DNA of 64,000 nucleotides from Komagataeibacter swingsii (GTDB lineage: Bacteria > Pseudomonadota > Alphaproteobacteria > Acetobacterales > Acetobacteraceae). Position numbers and translations under genes: made by a program. The notes under the pieces are model-generated. The model was not told where the DNA came from. It did not search any database and saw nothing but the letters and a program-made list of their open reading frames with translations. Below, in pieces: positions 1 to 12,818 of the stretch (positions are counted from its first letter, which is position 1; each line of letters opens with the position of its first letter). The stretch lies in the NCBI RefSeq assembly GCF_003207895.1, contig NZ_NKUB01000001.1:186001-250000 (forward strand). The letters run 5' to 3'.

Positions 1-2264
<2,264 letters not shown>

Positions 2265-2274
2265 GGGTCGGCTT

Positions 2275-3672
2275 TCACGCGGTCTTGGTTGTGGTGTCGA
2301 TCAGGTCGACAAAACGGCGGAACAGGTAGTGGCTGTCGGACGGGCCGGGGCTGGCTTCGGGGTGGTACTGCACCGAAAATGCCGGGTACCGGCTGGTCGC
2401 GATGCCTTCGTTCGATCCGTCAAACAGGCTGGTATGGGTGGTGCGCACGTCCGCGGGCAGGGATGTGTCATCCACCGCGAAGCCATGGTTCTGGCTGGTG
2501 ATTTCCACCCTGCCCGTCGCCAGGTCCTTGACCGGCTGGTTGGCGCCACGATGGCCGCGCGCCAGCTTGTAGGTCTTTGCCCCCAGCGCCAGCGCCAGAA
2601 GCTGGTGCCCAAGGCAGATGCCGAAGACCGGCTTGCCCGCTTCCAGCACGCCCTTGATGGCCGGGACCGCGTATTTCGCCGTCGCCGCCGGGTCGCCCGG
2701 ACCGTTGGACAGGAACACGCCTGCGGGGTCGAGGGCGAGGATCTCCTCCGCCGTGGCCGTAGCCGGCACCACGGTCACGTCACAGCCTGCCGTGGCAAGG
2801 CAGCGCAGGATGTTGCGCTTGGCCCCGTAATCGACCGCGACCACCTTGCGGCGCTTTGCAGGCAGGGGGGCGGTGCCGTGCGGCCACTGCCATACGCCTT
2901 CAGCCCATGTATAGGGGCTGGGGCAGGTGACCTCGCCCGCAAGGTCCATGCCCTCCAGCCCCGGCCAGGCGCGGGTCTGTGCCAGCAGGGCGGGAATGTC
3001 GAATTTTCCATCGGCGGGATAGGCCACGATGGCCGTCTGCGGGCCGCCTTCACGGATGCGGCGCGTAATGGCGCGGGTATCGATGCCGCAGATGCCCGGA
3101 ATGCCCTGCGCCTTCAGCCATGCGTCCAGCGATTCGGTCGAACGCCAGTTGGCCGGCGCCGTCAGGTCTTCCTTGACCACCAGCGCGCGGGCCTGCACGC
3201 GGGCGGCCTCATCATCCTCCGGCGTAGTGCCGGTATTGCCGATATGGGGGAAGGTGAAGGTGATGATCTGCCCGGCGAAGGACGGGTCGGTCAGCGTTTC
3301 CTGGTAGCCGGTCATGCCGGTCGAAAAACAGATTTCGCCCAGCGCGCGCGCCGTGCTGTACGCGCCGAATCCGCGGCCCCACATAATGGTGCCATCCGCC
3401 AGGATCAGGGCGGCGGTCGCGGCTTTGGGCCTGTCGGCCGGTGCGATCGGGTTTGACGTGCTCATCATGGGCTCCGGTCGGTCGGATTCTGTGTCGGGTT
3501 GCAGGTCGGACAGTGACAGGCCGGTGGCCCGCAGCACGGTGGTCCAGTGCTTGGGCGGAATGGCGCGGGCCTGCCGCCATTTGCGAATGGCCTCGGTGCT
3601 GACGCCTGTCAGGCGGGCGGCCTGTTCGGCGCCGCCAAGGCGTTCGATAATGTTTTCTATCGTCATCGGCAT
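2275..3672 (-). CDS. carA: Carbamoyl-phosphate synthase small subunit with N-terminal HTH-like domain
   Basis: This is the glutamine-hydrolysing subunit that feeds ammonia to CarB. From the ATG at 3672 the protein is 465 residues, about 70-80 longer than usual. Residues 1-68 form a helix-turn-helix-like module (around [18 protein letters not shown]) ending in an acidic linker. The CarA core follows from M69/M70. The class I amidotransferase nucleophile is C353 in FGICLGHQ, and the His/Glu pair lies in QYHPEAS. An internal ATG at 3465 sits 6 bases after a GGAG (3472-3475), so a conventional-length CarA could also be translated. I recall, unverified, that NCBI names such a domain 'carph-isopro'. 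The enzyme assignment is firm. The role of the extra domain is unknown. Confidence 0.95.
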   Translation of the reverse strand: MPMTIENIIERLGGAEQAARLTGVSTEAIRKWRQARAIPPKHWTTVLRATGLSLSDLQPDTESDRPEPMMSTSNPIAPADRPKAATAALILADGTIMWGRGFGAYSTARALGEICFSTGMTGYQETLTDPSFAGQIITFTFPHIGNTGTTPEDDEAARVQARALVVKEDLTAPANWRSTESLDAWLKAQGIPGICGIDTRAITRRIREGGPQTAIVAYPADGKFDIPALLAQTRAWPGLEGMDLAGEVTCPSPYTWAEGVWQWPHGTAPLPAKRRKVVAVDYGAKRNILRCLATAGCDVTVVPATATAEEILALDPAGVFLSNGPGDPAATAKYAVPAIKGVLEAGKPVFGICLGHQLLALALGAKTYKLARGHRGANQPVKDLATGRVEITSQNHGFAVDDTSLPADVRTTHTSLFDGSNEGIATSRYPAFSVQYHPEASPGPSDSHYLFRRFVDLIDTTTKTA

Positions 3673-3825
3673 TGGATGATGTCCCTTCCGGGAGTATTGC
3701 CTAACAGCGTCTCTGGTAATTGGGAAGAAAATTCCCACGTACCTGCGAAATGAGATGATGGGAAAATTATTCCCGGCACGAACGGGGCATCCCGCCCCGC
3801 CCGCCGGGCAGAGGAGTTGACAGTC

Positions 3826-4284
3826 ATGTCCTTGCGCGCACGTTTCATGGATGACCTGAAAGCAGCCATGAAGGCAGGCCAGAGTGAAAAGGTCGGCACC
3901 ATCCGCATGATCACCGCAAAGCTGAAGGATGTCGATATCGCCGGTCGCGCCAAGGGGGAGGACCAGGTGAGCGATGAAGCCGTGATTTCCATGCTGCGCG
4001 GCATGATCAAGTCCCGCGCGGAATCGGCTTCCATGTACGAAAAGGGTGGCCGCCCCGAACTGGCGGAAAAGGAAAACGCCGAAATCGCGATCATCCGCGG
4101 CTACCTGCCGCCCGACCTTGATGACGCCACCATCGAGGCCGCCGTGCGCGAGGCCATCGAACGCACCGACGCCACATCCATGAAGGACATGGGCAAGGTC
4201 ATGGCGGCGCTGAAGGACCAGTTTGGCGCGGCCCTTGACCCCGCGCGCGCCTCCGCCGTGGTGCGCGCACGCCTTGCCGCCTGA
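3826..4284 (+). CDS. GatB/YqeY domain protein
   Basis: This 152-residue protein belongs to the GatB/YqeY family, small helical proteins resembling the tRNA-binding tail of the amidotransferase subunit GatB. Visible family hallmarks are the opening LRARFMDDLKAAMKAG, the central SAEMYEKGGRPELAEKE-like block, and the IRGYLPPDL segment. The start is ATG at 3826, because GAGGAG at 3811-3816 lies 9 bases upstream. A TTG at 3817 has no room for a ribosome site. It precedes dnaG by 20 bases, and this yqeY-dnaG-rpoD order is common in bacteria. The biochemical role is unsettled in the family. Confidence 0.9.
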   Translation: MSLRARFMDDLKAAMKAGQSEKVGTIRMITAKLKDVDIAGRAKGEDQVSDEAVISMLRGMIKSRAESASMYEKGGRPELAEKENAEIAIIRGYLPPDLDDATIEAAVREAIERTDATSMKDMGKVMAALKDQFGAALDPARASAVVRARLAA

Positions 4285-4304
4285 GGCAGGGGATACACGA
4301 CACG

Positions 4305-6104
4305 ATGGCGCTTGACCCCGCTTTCCTTGATGAACTGCGTGCCCGCACGCCCATCGCCCCCGTTATCGGGCGGCGGACGAAGCTGGTGCGTTCGGGAAGG
4401 AACTGGAAGGCATGCTGCCCCTTCCACGGGGAAAAGACGCCATCATTCTATGTCTATGACGACCATTACCACTGCTTCGGCTGCCAGGCGCATGGCGATG
4501 TCATCACGTTTGTGATGCAGAGCGAGGGGCGTTCCTTTCCCGAAGCGGTGGAGGAACTGGCCACCGCCGCCGGCATGGAAATGCCAAAGCCCGACCGCAA
4601 CCAGCGCGAGCAGGCCGAACGCGCCCGCACGCTGGGCGAGGTGCTGGACGCGGTGCAGGCATCGTGGCAGCGCAGGCTGTACCAGCCGGAGGGGCGCGAG
4701 GGGCTGGCCTACCTGCGCGGCCGCGGCCTGACGGATGAAACCATCGCGTCCTTCGGCCTTGGCTGGTCGGGGGAAGGGCGCGGCGGGCTGGTGGCCGAGA
4801 TGGCGGCGCTGGACATCACCCCCGCCATGCTGCGCGATGCAGGCGTGATGCGCGCGGATGAGGACGGCACGCCATCGCGCGAACTGTTCTTCAACCGCGT
4901 GACCTTCCCCATCCGGGACCGGCGCGGGCGGCTGGTGTCCTTTGGCGGGCGCATACTGGGCGATGGGCAGCCCAAATACCTCAACGGGCCGGAAACCGCC
5001 ATTTTTTCCAAGCGCCGGGTGCTGTTCGGCCTTGACCGCGCGCGTGAGGGCGTGCGCGGCACGGGGCCGGAGGCCGACCTGCTGGTGGTGGAAGGCTACA
5101 TGGACGTGATCGCCCTGCATCAGGCGGGCTTTCGCGGCGCGGTCGCCCCCCTTGGCACGGCGCTGACATCCGAGCAGCTTGAAGCCCTGTGGCAGGTCGC
5201 CCCGGTGCCGGTGCTGTGTTTCGATGGCGACGCGGCGGGGCAGCGCGCGGCGGTGAAGGCGGCGGAAACCGCGCTGCCGCTGCTGAATATGGACCATAGC
5301 CTGCGGTTCTGCGTCCTGCCCGAAAATGATGACCCCGACAGCCTGGTGCGGCGCGATGGCCCTGCCGGCATGGCCGCCCTGGTCGCGGGCGCCCGGCCGA
5401 TGGGCGAAGTCCTGTTCGGCCTGCTGAGCGAGGGCGTGCGCGACCCCGGCCCCGAACAGCGCGCCGCCCTGCGCCGCAGGCTGGTGGCGGTCGCGGGCCT
5501 GATCCCCGACAAGGCGCTGGCGTCCGAATACCGCTCCACCCTGCTGGACAGTTTTTTCCAGACCTTCCGCCGCAATGGCGCGCGCGGCGGCGTGAAAAAG
5601 GCCGCCATTGCCACATCCCCCGTGGCCACGATGGATGCGGACCTGCAGCGCCAGTGCATCCTCAGCGCCATCATCCTCGAACAGCCCGGCGTGCTGGATG
5701 AGGTGCAGGACGCCTATTGCCGCCTTGAACTGCCCGCCGACCTTGCCACCCTGCGCGAGGACCTGCTGGACCTGCATGCCGCCCGTGGCGAACTGCCCCC
5801 GCCCGATGAGCTGGCGGCCTGCCTGTCCGCCGCGGGGCTGGATGAGGTATGCCAGCGCGTGCGGGCCGTGCGCGGGCGGCGCGCGGGCGGGCAGGGGGAT
5901 GACGACCTGTTCGGCACCGACCCCCGGCATGAGTGGTGGCATTTTTACGCTTTGTTGAATGTTGAACGTTTTGCCGCCGAAATTCGGGCCGATACTGAAC
6001 GGATGTGCACCGGCGATCTGGACGAGGCCGCATGGGCCAGCCTGCGCACCCGCCTGCTGGCGCTGGATACCCTGCGCCGGGGCGGGACCGACCTTGATGA
6101 ATAA
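4305..6104 (+). CDS. dnaG: DNA primase
   Basis: DnaG makes the RNA primers for chromosome replication at the DnaB helicase. The 599-residue protein has the N-terminal CHC2 zinc ribbon, with ligands C38, H41 (CPFH), C57 and C60 (CFGC). The Toprim catalytic core has VEGYMD near residue 263 and FDGDAAGQ near 306. A less conserved C-terminal helicase-interaction region makes up the remainder. Length is normal for the family. The gene lies between a yqeY-family gene and rpoD, the classical macromolecular-synthesis arrangement with rpsU replaced by yqeY. Confidence 0.97.
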   Translation: MALDPAFLDELRARTPIAPVIGRRTKLVRSGRNWKACCPFHGEKTPSFYVYDDHYHCFGCQAHGDVITFVMQSEGRSFPEAVEELATAAGMEMPKPDRNQREQAERARTLGEVLDAVQASWQRRLYQPEGREGLAYLRGRGLTDETIASFGLGWSGEGRGGLVAEMAALDITPAMLRDAGVMRADEDGTPSRELFFNRVTFPIRDRRGRLVSFGGRILGDGQPKYLNGPETAIFSKRRVLFGLDRAREGVRGTGPEADLLVVEGYMDVIALHQAGFRGAVAPLGTALTSEQLEALWQVAPVPVLCFDGDAAGQRAAVKAAETALPLLNMDHSLRFCVLPENDDPDSLVRRDGPAGMAALVAGARPMGEVLFGLLSEGVRDPGPEQRAALRRRLVAVAGLIPDKALASEYRSTLLDSFFQTFRRNGARGGVKKAAIATSPVATMDADLQRQCILSAIILEQPGVLDEVQDAYCRLELPADLATLREDLLDLHAARGELPPPDELAACLSAAGLDEVCQRVRAVRGRRAGGQGDDDLFGTDPRHEWWHFYALLNVERFAAEIRADTERMCTGDLDEAAWASLRTRLLALDTLRRGGTDLDE

Positions 6105-6322
6105 GGCGGAAAATTGACCGAATGCATGAAATGAACCGCGCCAACCCTTGACTTCGGCCATGTTATCGACCACCTGCACCAGACAAAAGCAGATGAAAAC
6201 GGTATGATTGGCCGTATCCTGCCCCGCTACATACCGGCGGGCGGAAAGGGGAACGGCCACTATGCGCGGGCAGGGTGTGCGCGCTTGCGTAAACGGATTT
6301 GCTGGGTAGGGATTGATCGGGC

Positions 6323-8291
<1,969 letters not shown>

Positions 8292-8302
<11 letters not shown>

Positions 8303-8894
8303 GGTTCCATGCCCGGCCGACCGTGACGGACCGGGCGATGATGGAACACGGGTCGGGGTGGATGTGACGTTCCTGTGCATGGACCGCGCGCCCCCCGGCA
8401 TCCCGCCAGCCCTGCCACATGGCTACAGTATCCGGCAGACCTTCCGCCCCGGTGTTGCGTGGTATCGTGGCCTGTATGACGCCGTGGGGGCTGATTACTG
8501 CTGGTGGCTGCGCCGGGTCATGCCCGACAGCGAGCTTGCGGGCCTGCTGTCCAGTCCCGGCATTGGCGTGCACGTGCTGTATGAGGGCGACGTGCCCGCG
8601 GGGTTCTGTGAACTCGACAGCCGGTATGCCCCCGATATCAACATCGCCTATTTCGGGCTGTTGCCCGCATGGATCGGCCGTGGGGTCGGGCAGGTTTTCC
8701 TGCACCAGATGGTGGCGCGGGCATGGGCGATGAATCCGGCGGTGCTGCGGGTCAACACATGTTCGGCCGACCATCCGCGCGCGCTGCCCAATTACCAGCG
8801 GGCCGGTTTCCGCAAGGTGCGGACCATTCATGAAATCTGGACCATTCCCGACACGCTGGGGCTGAAGGTGCCAGAACGCCTGCGTCTGGACTGA
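8292..8894 (+). CDS. GNAT-family N-acetyltransferase
   Basis: This 200-residue protein looks like a GNAT acetyltransferase that moves an acetyl group from acetyl-CoA to an unknown amine. The acetyl-CoA-binding region reads [17 protein letters not shown], matching the family's R/Q-x-x-G-x-G/A loop. It is followed by [20 protein letters not shown], the usual late strand-helix. The ATG at 8292 overlaps the rpoD stop by 11 bases, implying translational coupling. The first ~30 residues match no family feature, so a later GTG near 8358 is possible. The substrate cannot be told from sequence. Confidence 0.8.
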
Positions 8895-9123
8895 AGGAAG
8901 GACGGCAGTGGAGCGGGGGCTGGCGGCTCCCCCCCGCGTGGGCCGGGCCGCATGCCTGATGTGCCGCGGGAACCGGTCAGGGTCGGGACCGGCTTCCGCC
9001 ATGACCGCGCGCAGGATGTCCGGCCATGCCAGTCTTTACGGGGCTGGAGCCGGTTAAAAGGTCCGTTGCCTGACTTTTTCCTTGTCTGTCGGCCTGGTTT
9101 GTGTTTCAAACCGCCTCTTCCCT

Positions 9124-9195
9124 GCCGGGTGCGTGGCATCGCGCCCGGCTATACCCGTGCCCTGGTGGCAACATGGCGGACCGTGTCCGTCCATG
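9124..9195 (+). promoter_or_regulatory. Two consecutive hairpins in the rpsF leader
   Basis: The 332-base gap before rpsF (8895-9226) contains two strong stem-loops. The first pairs 9124-9133 with 9140-9149 (10 pairs including one G-U, 6-base loop). The second pairs 9172-9181 with 9185-9195 (10 pairs, 3-base loop, one bulged T at 9190). Neither is followed by a T-run, so they do not look like plain terminators. Ribosomal protein S6 or S6:S18 leaders are known to self-regulate in several phyla. Assigning that role here is inference. Confidence 0.5.
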
Positions 9196-9226
9196 CGGGG
9201 GTTGAAGTGATCCGAAGGGAGTCCCA

Positions 9227-9712
9227 ATGCCGTTGTATGAAACCGTGCTGATTGCACGTAATGACGTGTCGCAGCAGCAGGTCGAAGCCATTGCTGATGG
9301 CATCGCCACCTATCTGGAAGCCGAATCCGGTTCCGTCAAGAAGCGTGAATACTGGGGCCTGCGCACGCTGGCCTACCGTATCAAGAAGAACCGCAAGGGG
9401 CATTACATGCTTCTGGGCCTGGATGGTTCTTCCGCCGCGATCAAGGAAATCGAGCGCCAGCTCAGCCTGAACGAAGACGTTCTGCGCGTGCTGACCCTGC
9501 GTGTGGACGAGATTGACGACGCACCGTCGGTCATCCTGTCGCGCAAGGGCGACGAGCGCGAGCGTGGCTTCCGTGGTCCCAAGCCCGCTGGCCGTTTTGA
9601 AAGCGGTCGCGGCACGCGCCGTAATTTCGATGACCGCGAGGAGTTCCGCGCCCGTAACGAGCGTGAAGAACAGCAGCGCGCCAACGCCACTGCCAGCGCC
9701 GAAGCGGAGTAA
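9227..9712 (+). CDS. rpsF: 30S ribosomal protein S6
   Basis: S6 is a small-subunit ribosomal protein that pairs with S18 on the platform. The 161-residue protein begins MPLYETVLIARNDVS and contains the typical YWGLRTLAYRIKKNRKGHY segment. Its C-terminal extension (about residue 100 onward) is rich in Arg and Glu, as in other alphaproteobacteria. GAAGGGAG lies just upstream of the ATG. The gene leads the rpsF-rpsR-rplI operon, preceded by a structured leader. Confidence 0.97.
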   Translation: MPLYETVLIARNDVSQQQVEAIADGIATYLEAESGSVKKREYWGLRTLAYRIKKNRKGHYMLLGLDGSSAAIKEIERQLSLNEDVLRVLTLRVDEIDDAPSVILSRKGDERERGFRGPKPAGRFESGRGTRRNFDDREEFRARNEREEQQRANATASAEAE

Positions 9713-9718
9713 GAGCTG

Positions 9719-9994
9719 ATGTCCGAATCAACCGAGATCAATCCCGCCGCCCGCCGCGTTGCGGTTGGCGCGCGCCGTCCGTTCTACCGTCGTCGCAAGT
9801 CCTGCCCGTTCTCCGGCCCCAACGCGCCGAAGATCGACTACAAGGACGTGCGCCTGCTGAGCCGCTTCCTGTCCGAGCGTGGCAAGATCGTCCCCAGCCG
9901 CATCACGGCAGTGTCCGCCAAGAAGCAGCGTGAACTGGCCCAGGCCATCAAGCGCGCGCGTTTCCTGGCCCTGCTGCCCTACATTGTAAGCTGA
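9719..9994 (+). CDS. rpsR: 30S ribosomal protein S18
   Basis: S18 binds with S6 to the central domain of 16S rRNA. The 91-residue protein has the diagnostic [13 protein letters not shown] start and the core [19 protein letters not shown]. It ends with [14 protein letters not shown]. Six bases separate it from rpsF and 13 from rplI, so the three genes are one transcription unit. Confidence 0.97.
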   Translation: MSESTEINPAARRVAVGARRPFYRRRKSCPFSGPNAPKIDYKDVRLLSRFLSERGKIVPSRITAVSAKKQRELAQAIKRARFLALLPYIVS

Positions 9995-10007
9995 GGGAGG
10001 CTTAACC

Positions 10008-10598
10008 ATGTCCGCAGTAGAACTCATCCTGCTCCAGCGCGTCGAGAAGCTGGGCCAGATGGGCGAGATCGTGAGCGTGAAGCCGGGCTATGCCCGCAAC
10101 TTCCTGCTGCCCCAGGGCAAGGCGATCCGCGCAAACGCACATAACCGCGAACGTTTCGAACGTGAACGTGCACAGCTTGAGGCCCAGAACCTCAAGAACC
10201 GTGAGGAGGCCGAGCGCCTGTCCGAGCGGATGCACGGCCTGTCCGTCATCCTGATCCGTCAGGCTGGCGACAGCGGCAGCCTGTATGGCTCCGTCACGAC
10301 CCGTGACATCGCGGAAGCCGCGACCAAGGCCGGCCTGACCATCGACCGCAACCAGGTCATCCTGCCCGAGCCGATCAAGCAGCTTGGCCTGTATGAAGTC
10401 AGCGTCGCCCTGCACCCGGAAGTGACCATGCAGGTCACCGTCAACGTTGCCCGTTCGGAAGAAGAAGCGGAACGTCAGGCACGTGGCGAGGAAATCGGCG
10501 TCGATCAGGAAGATGAACAGGTCCTGGCCGAAGAAGGCGCGGTAACCGAAGGCGAGGTTTCGGAAGAAACCGCCGTCGAGGAAACCCCGGCCGTCTGA
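10008..10598 (+). CDS. rplI: 50S ribosomal protein L9
   Basis: L9 is a large-subunit protein at the base of the L1 stalk. The N-terminal RNA-binding domain is clear ([21 protein letters not shown]), followed by the long connecting helix and the C-terminal domain ([14 protein letters not shown]). At 196 residues it is longer than the ~150 typical of E. coli. The excess is an acidic tail of about 40 residues rich in Glu. A strong terminator follows. Confidence 0.97.
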   Translation: MSAVELILLQRVEKLGQMGEIVSVKPGYARNFLLPQGKAIRANAHNRERFERERAQLEAQNLKNREEAERLSERMHGLSVILIRQAGDSGSLYGSVTTRDIAEAATKAGLTIDRNQVILPEPIKQLGLYEVSVALHPEVTMQVTVNVARSEEEAERQARGEEIGVDQEDEQVLAEEGAVTEGEVSEETAVEETPAV

Positions 10599-10643
10599 TT
10601 GACCTGACCTGTCGCCCCGTCCGGGGCGTCTGGCCGGTTACGA

Positions 10644-10675
10644 AAGCCCGGAAGAGGAAACTCTTCCGGGCTTTT
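10644..10675 (+). terminator. Rho-independent terminator of the rpsF-rpsR-rplI operon
   Basis: A 13-base-pair perfect stem (10644-10656 with 10661-10673) closes a GAAA tetraloop and runs into TTTT. It sits 46 bases after the rplI stop. The two flanks, A-rich before and T-rich after, could let it work in both directions. Confidence 0.92.
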
Positions 10676-10739
10676 GCCGTTTGCGGGGCAGGCGCATGGG
10701 GCTTGTTGCCGGGCGCATATGCATGAAGGGGGCAGGCCA

Positions 10740-11990
10740 ATGGCACCTGTATTGCTGGACCGGGCCTTTATGCATTTCATTACCCTGGGGCGGCTGGATG
10801 TCCATTACCCCGGTGGCGACCGGCGCGTCTATGTGGGCGGTCCCGGGCCACAGGCGGGCATGTGGATCGCGGATGGGGAAACGGTGCGTGCCCTGCTGCT
10901 TGATCCCGCGCTGAAGGTGGGGGAAGCCTATATGGCGGGCACGCTGCGGCCGGTGGGCTGCACGCTGTATGACCTGCTGCATGTGCTCATGCTGAACGTC
11001 ATGCGGCGCAGCCCCGCGGGGGAGCGAATATTTGGCTCCCTGCGCTATGTCGCGCGGAGATGGCTGCAACATAACACCCTGCGGCGCGCGCGGCGTAACG
11101 TGGCGCATCATTATGATCTGGACAGCAGGCTGTACCGTCACTTCCTTGACGGGGACATGCAGTATTCGTGCGGTTATTTCCCCACGGGCCATGAAACGCT
11201 GGCACAGGCGCAGGCGGCCAAGAAACACCATCTGGCGGCCAAGCTGCACCTGTCGCATCCCGGCATGAGCGTTCTGGACGTGGGCTGTGGCTGGGGCGGC
11301 ATGGCCCTGACGCTGGCGCGCGATTACGGCGCGCAGGTCACGGGCATTACCCTGTCGGTGGAACAGTTGCATATTGCCTGCCAGCGCGCACGGGCGGCGG
11401 GTCTGGACGGACGCGTGCGCTTTGAACTGCTGGATTACCGCGCCGTGAGCCGGCAGTACGACCGGATCATTTCCATCGGCATGTTCGAACATGTGGGCGT
11501 GGCCCATTACCCGGCGTTTTTCGCCACCATGCGCGCGGCGCTGAACCCCCATGGCGTGATGGTGCTGCATTCCATCGGCCGCAGGGAGGGGCCGGGCGTG
11601 ACCAACCCGTGGATCGACCGCTACATCTTTCCCGGCGGCTATTCCCCGGCGGTCAGTGAAGCCGTCAGCGCCGTGGAACGCGCCGGGCTATGGCTGACGG
11701 ATTGCGAGATCTGGCGCCTGCACTACGCGCGCACCATCGCCCACTGGCGCAGCCGTTTCGCGGCACGGCGCCAGCAGGTCGCGCGGCTGTATGATGAACG
11801 CTTCTGCCGCATGTTCGAATTCTACCTTGTGGTGTCCGAACTGGCCTTCCGCGTGCAGGGACACCTGAATTTCCAGTTGCAGCTGGTGCGTGAAATCGAT
11901 GCCGTGCCGCTGTCGCGCGATTACATGTATGCCGCGCAGCCGGGGACCATGCAGAATGGTCAGGACAGTATCGCGGCCCTGCGGGCATGA
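10740..11990 (+). CDS. cfa: Cyclopropane-fatty-acyl-phospholipid synthase family methyltransferase
   Basis: This 416-residue enzyme is predicted to transfer a methylene from S-adenosylmethionine onto unsaturated acyl chains of membrane phospholipids. Acetic acid bacteria make such lipids, notably lactobacillic-type acids from vaccenate. The SAM-binding motif VLDVGCGWGG starts near residue 179. The typical HYDLDSRLYRHFLD and YSCGYF segments precede it, and ISIGMFEHVG follows. I chose the ATG at 10740, after AAGGGGG; an upstream in-frame ATG would lie at 10719. The 3' end overlaps the convergent rsmA by 31 bases. Confidence 0.88.
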   Translation: MAPVLLDRAFMHFITLGRLDVHYPGGDRRVYVGGPGPQAGMWIADGETVRALLLDPALKVGEAYMAGTLRPVGCTLYDLLHVLMLNVMRRSPAGERIFGSLRYVARRWLQHNTLRRARRNVAHHYDLDSRLYRHFLDGDMQYSCGYFPTGHETLAQAQAAKKHHLAAKLHLSHPGMSVLDVGCGWGGMALTLARDYGAQVTGITLSVEQLHIACQRARAAGLDGRVRFELLDYRAVSRQYDRIISIGMFEHVGVAHYPAFFATMRAALNPHGVMVLHSIGRREGPGVTNPWIDRYIFPGGYSPAVSEAVSAVERAGLWLTDCEIWRLHYARTIAHWRSRFAARRQQVARLYDERFCRMFEFYLVVSELAFRVQGHLNFQLQLVREIDAVPLSRDYMYAAQPGTMQNGQDSIAALRA

Positions 11991-12811
11991 AGGCGGGCCA
12001 GGCGGTCGAATTCGGCAATGTCCAGCGTTTCGGCCCGGCGGCTGCCATCGATGCCCGCTTCAGCCAGCAGGGCTTCGCCGCCAATGGATTTCAGCGCCCC
12101 GCGCAGCATCTTGCGCCGCTGGCCGAAGGCGGCGGCCGTCACCTGTTCCATGGCGCGGAAAACGGCCGCATCGGGCTGTCGCGCATGCGGGATCAGCCCG
12201 ACCACGGCGGAATGGACCTTGGGTGGCGGGGAAAACGCGCCGGGGGGGATATGCATCTGCACGCCGCAGCGGCATGTCCACTGCGCCAGCACGCCCAGCC
12301 TGCCGTAATGCGCCGAACCGGGGCCAGCGCAGATGCGTTCGGCCACTTCAAGCTGGAACATCAATGTCAGCCGCGACCATGCCGCCGCCTGCCGCAGCCA
12401 GCCCACCAGCAGCGGCGTGCCGACATTATAGGGCAGGTTGGCGATGATCTGCCGCGGGGCGGGGCATAGCGTGGCCAGGTCGCACCGCATGGCGTCGGCT
12501 TCGATGATGCGCAGGCGACCGGGCGCCAGGGCGGCCAGTTCCGTAATGACGGCAACCGCCCGCGTGTCCACCTCCACCGCGACAATGCTGGCGGCATCAG
12601 TGTCCAGCAGCGCGCGGGTCAGGCCGCCGGGGCCAGGGCCGACTTCCACCACGTGCTGGCCCGCAAGGTCCCCCGCCAGTGCTGCGATACGCGCCGTAAT
12701 CGCCGGGTCCAGCAGGAAGTGCTGCCCCAGCGCCTTGCGTGCGTCCAGCCCGTGCCGCGCGATGGTCTCGCGCAGCGGCTCCAGCCCCGCCGGGCGTCCG
12801 GTCATGGTCAT
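11960..12811 (-). CDS. rsmA: 16S rRNA A1518/A1519 dimethyltransferase
   Basis: RsmA (KsgA) dimethylates two adjacent adenosines near the 3' end of 16S rRNA late in 30S assembly. The 283-residue translation has the entry motif LGQHFLLD, the SAM loop VVEVGPGPGGLTRALL, and the catalytic NLPYNV. It also carries the FSPPPKVHSAVV segment typical of the C-terminal domain. The chosen ATG at 12811 lies 7 bases after the surA stop, and another ATG two codons on is possible. pdxA, which separates surA and ksgA in E. coli, is absent. The 3' end overlaps the convergent cfa gene. Confidence 0.95.
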   Translation of the reverse strand: MTMTGRPAGLEPLRETIARHGLDARKALGQHFLLDPAITARIAALAGDLAGQHVVEVGPGPGGLTRALLDTDAASIVAVEVDTRAVAVITELAALAPGRLRIIEADAMRCDLATLCPAPRQIIANLPYNVGTPLLVGWLRQAAAWSRLTLMFQLEVAERICAGPGSAHYGRLGVLAQWTCRCGVQMHIPPGAFSPPPKVHSAVVGLIPHARQPDAAVFRAMEQVTAAAFGQRRKMLRGALKSIGGEALLAEAGIDGSRRAETLDIAEFDRLARLHARRAAILS

Positions 12812-12818
12812 GGCCCGG

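Noticed and set aside
6147-6180. TTGACT at about 6147 as the -35 box of an rpoD promoter
   Set aside because: No acceptable -10 box lies 16-18 bases downstream.
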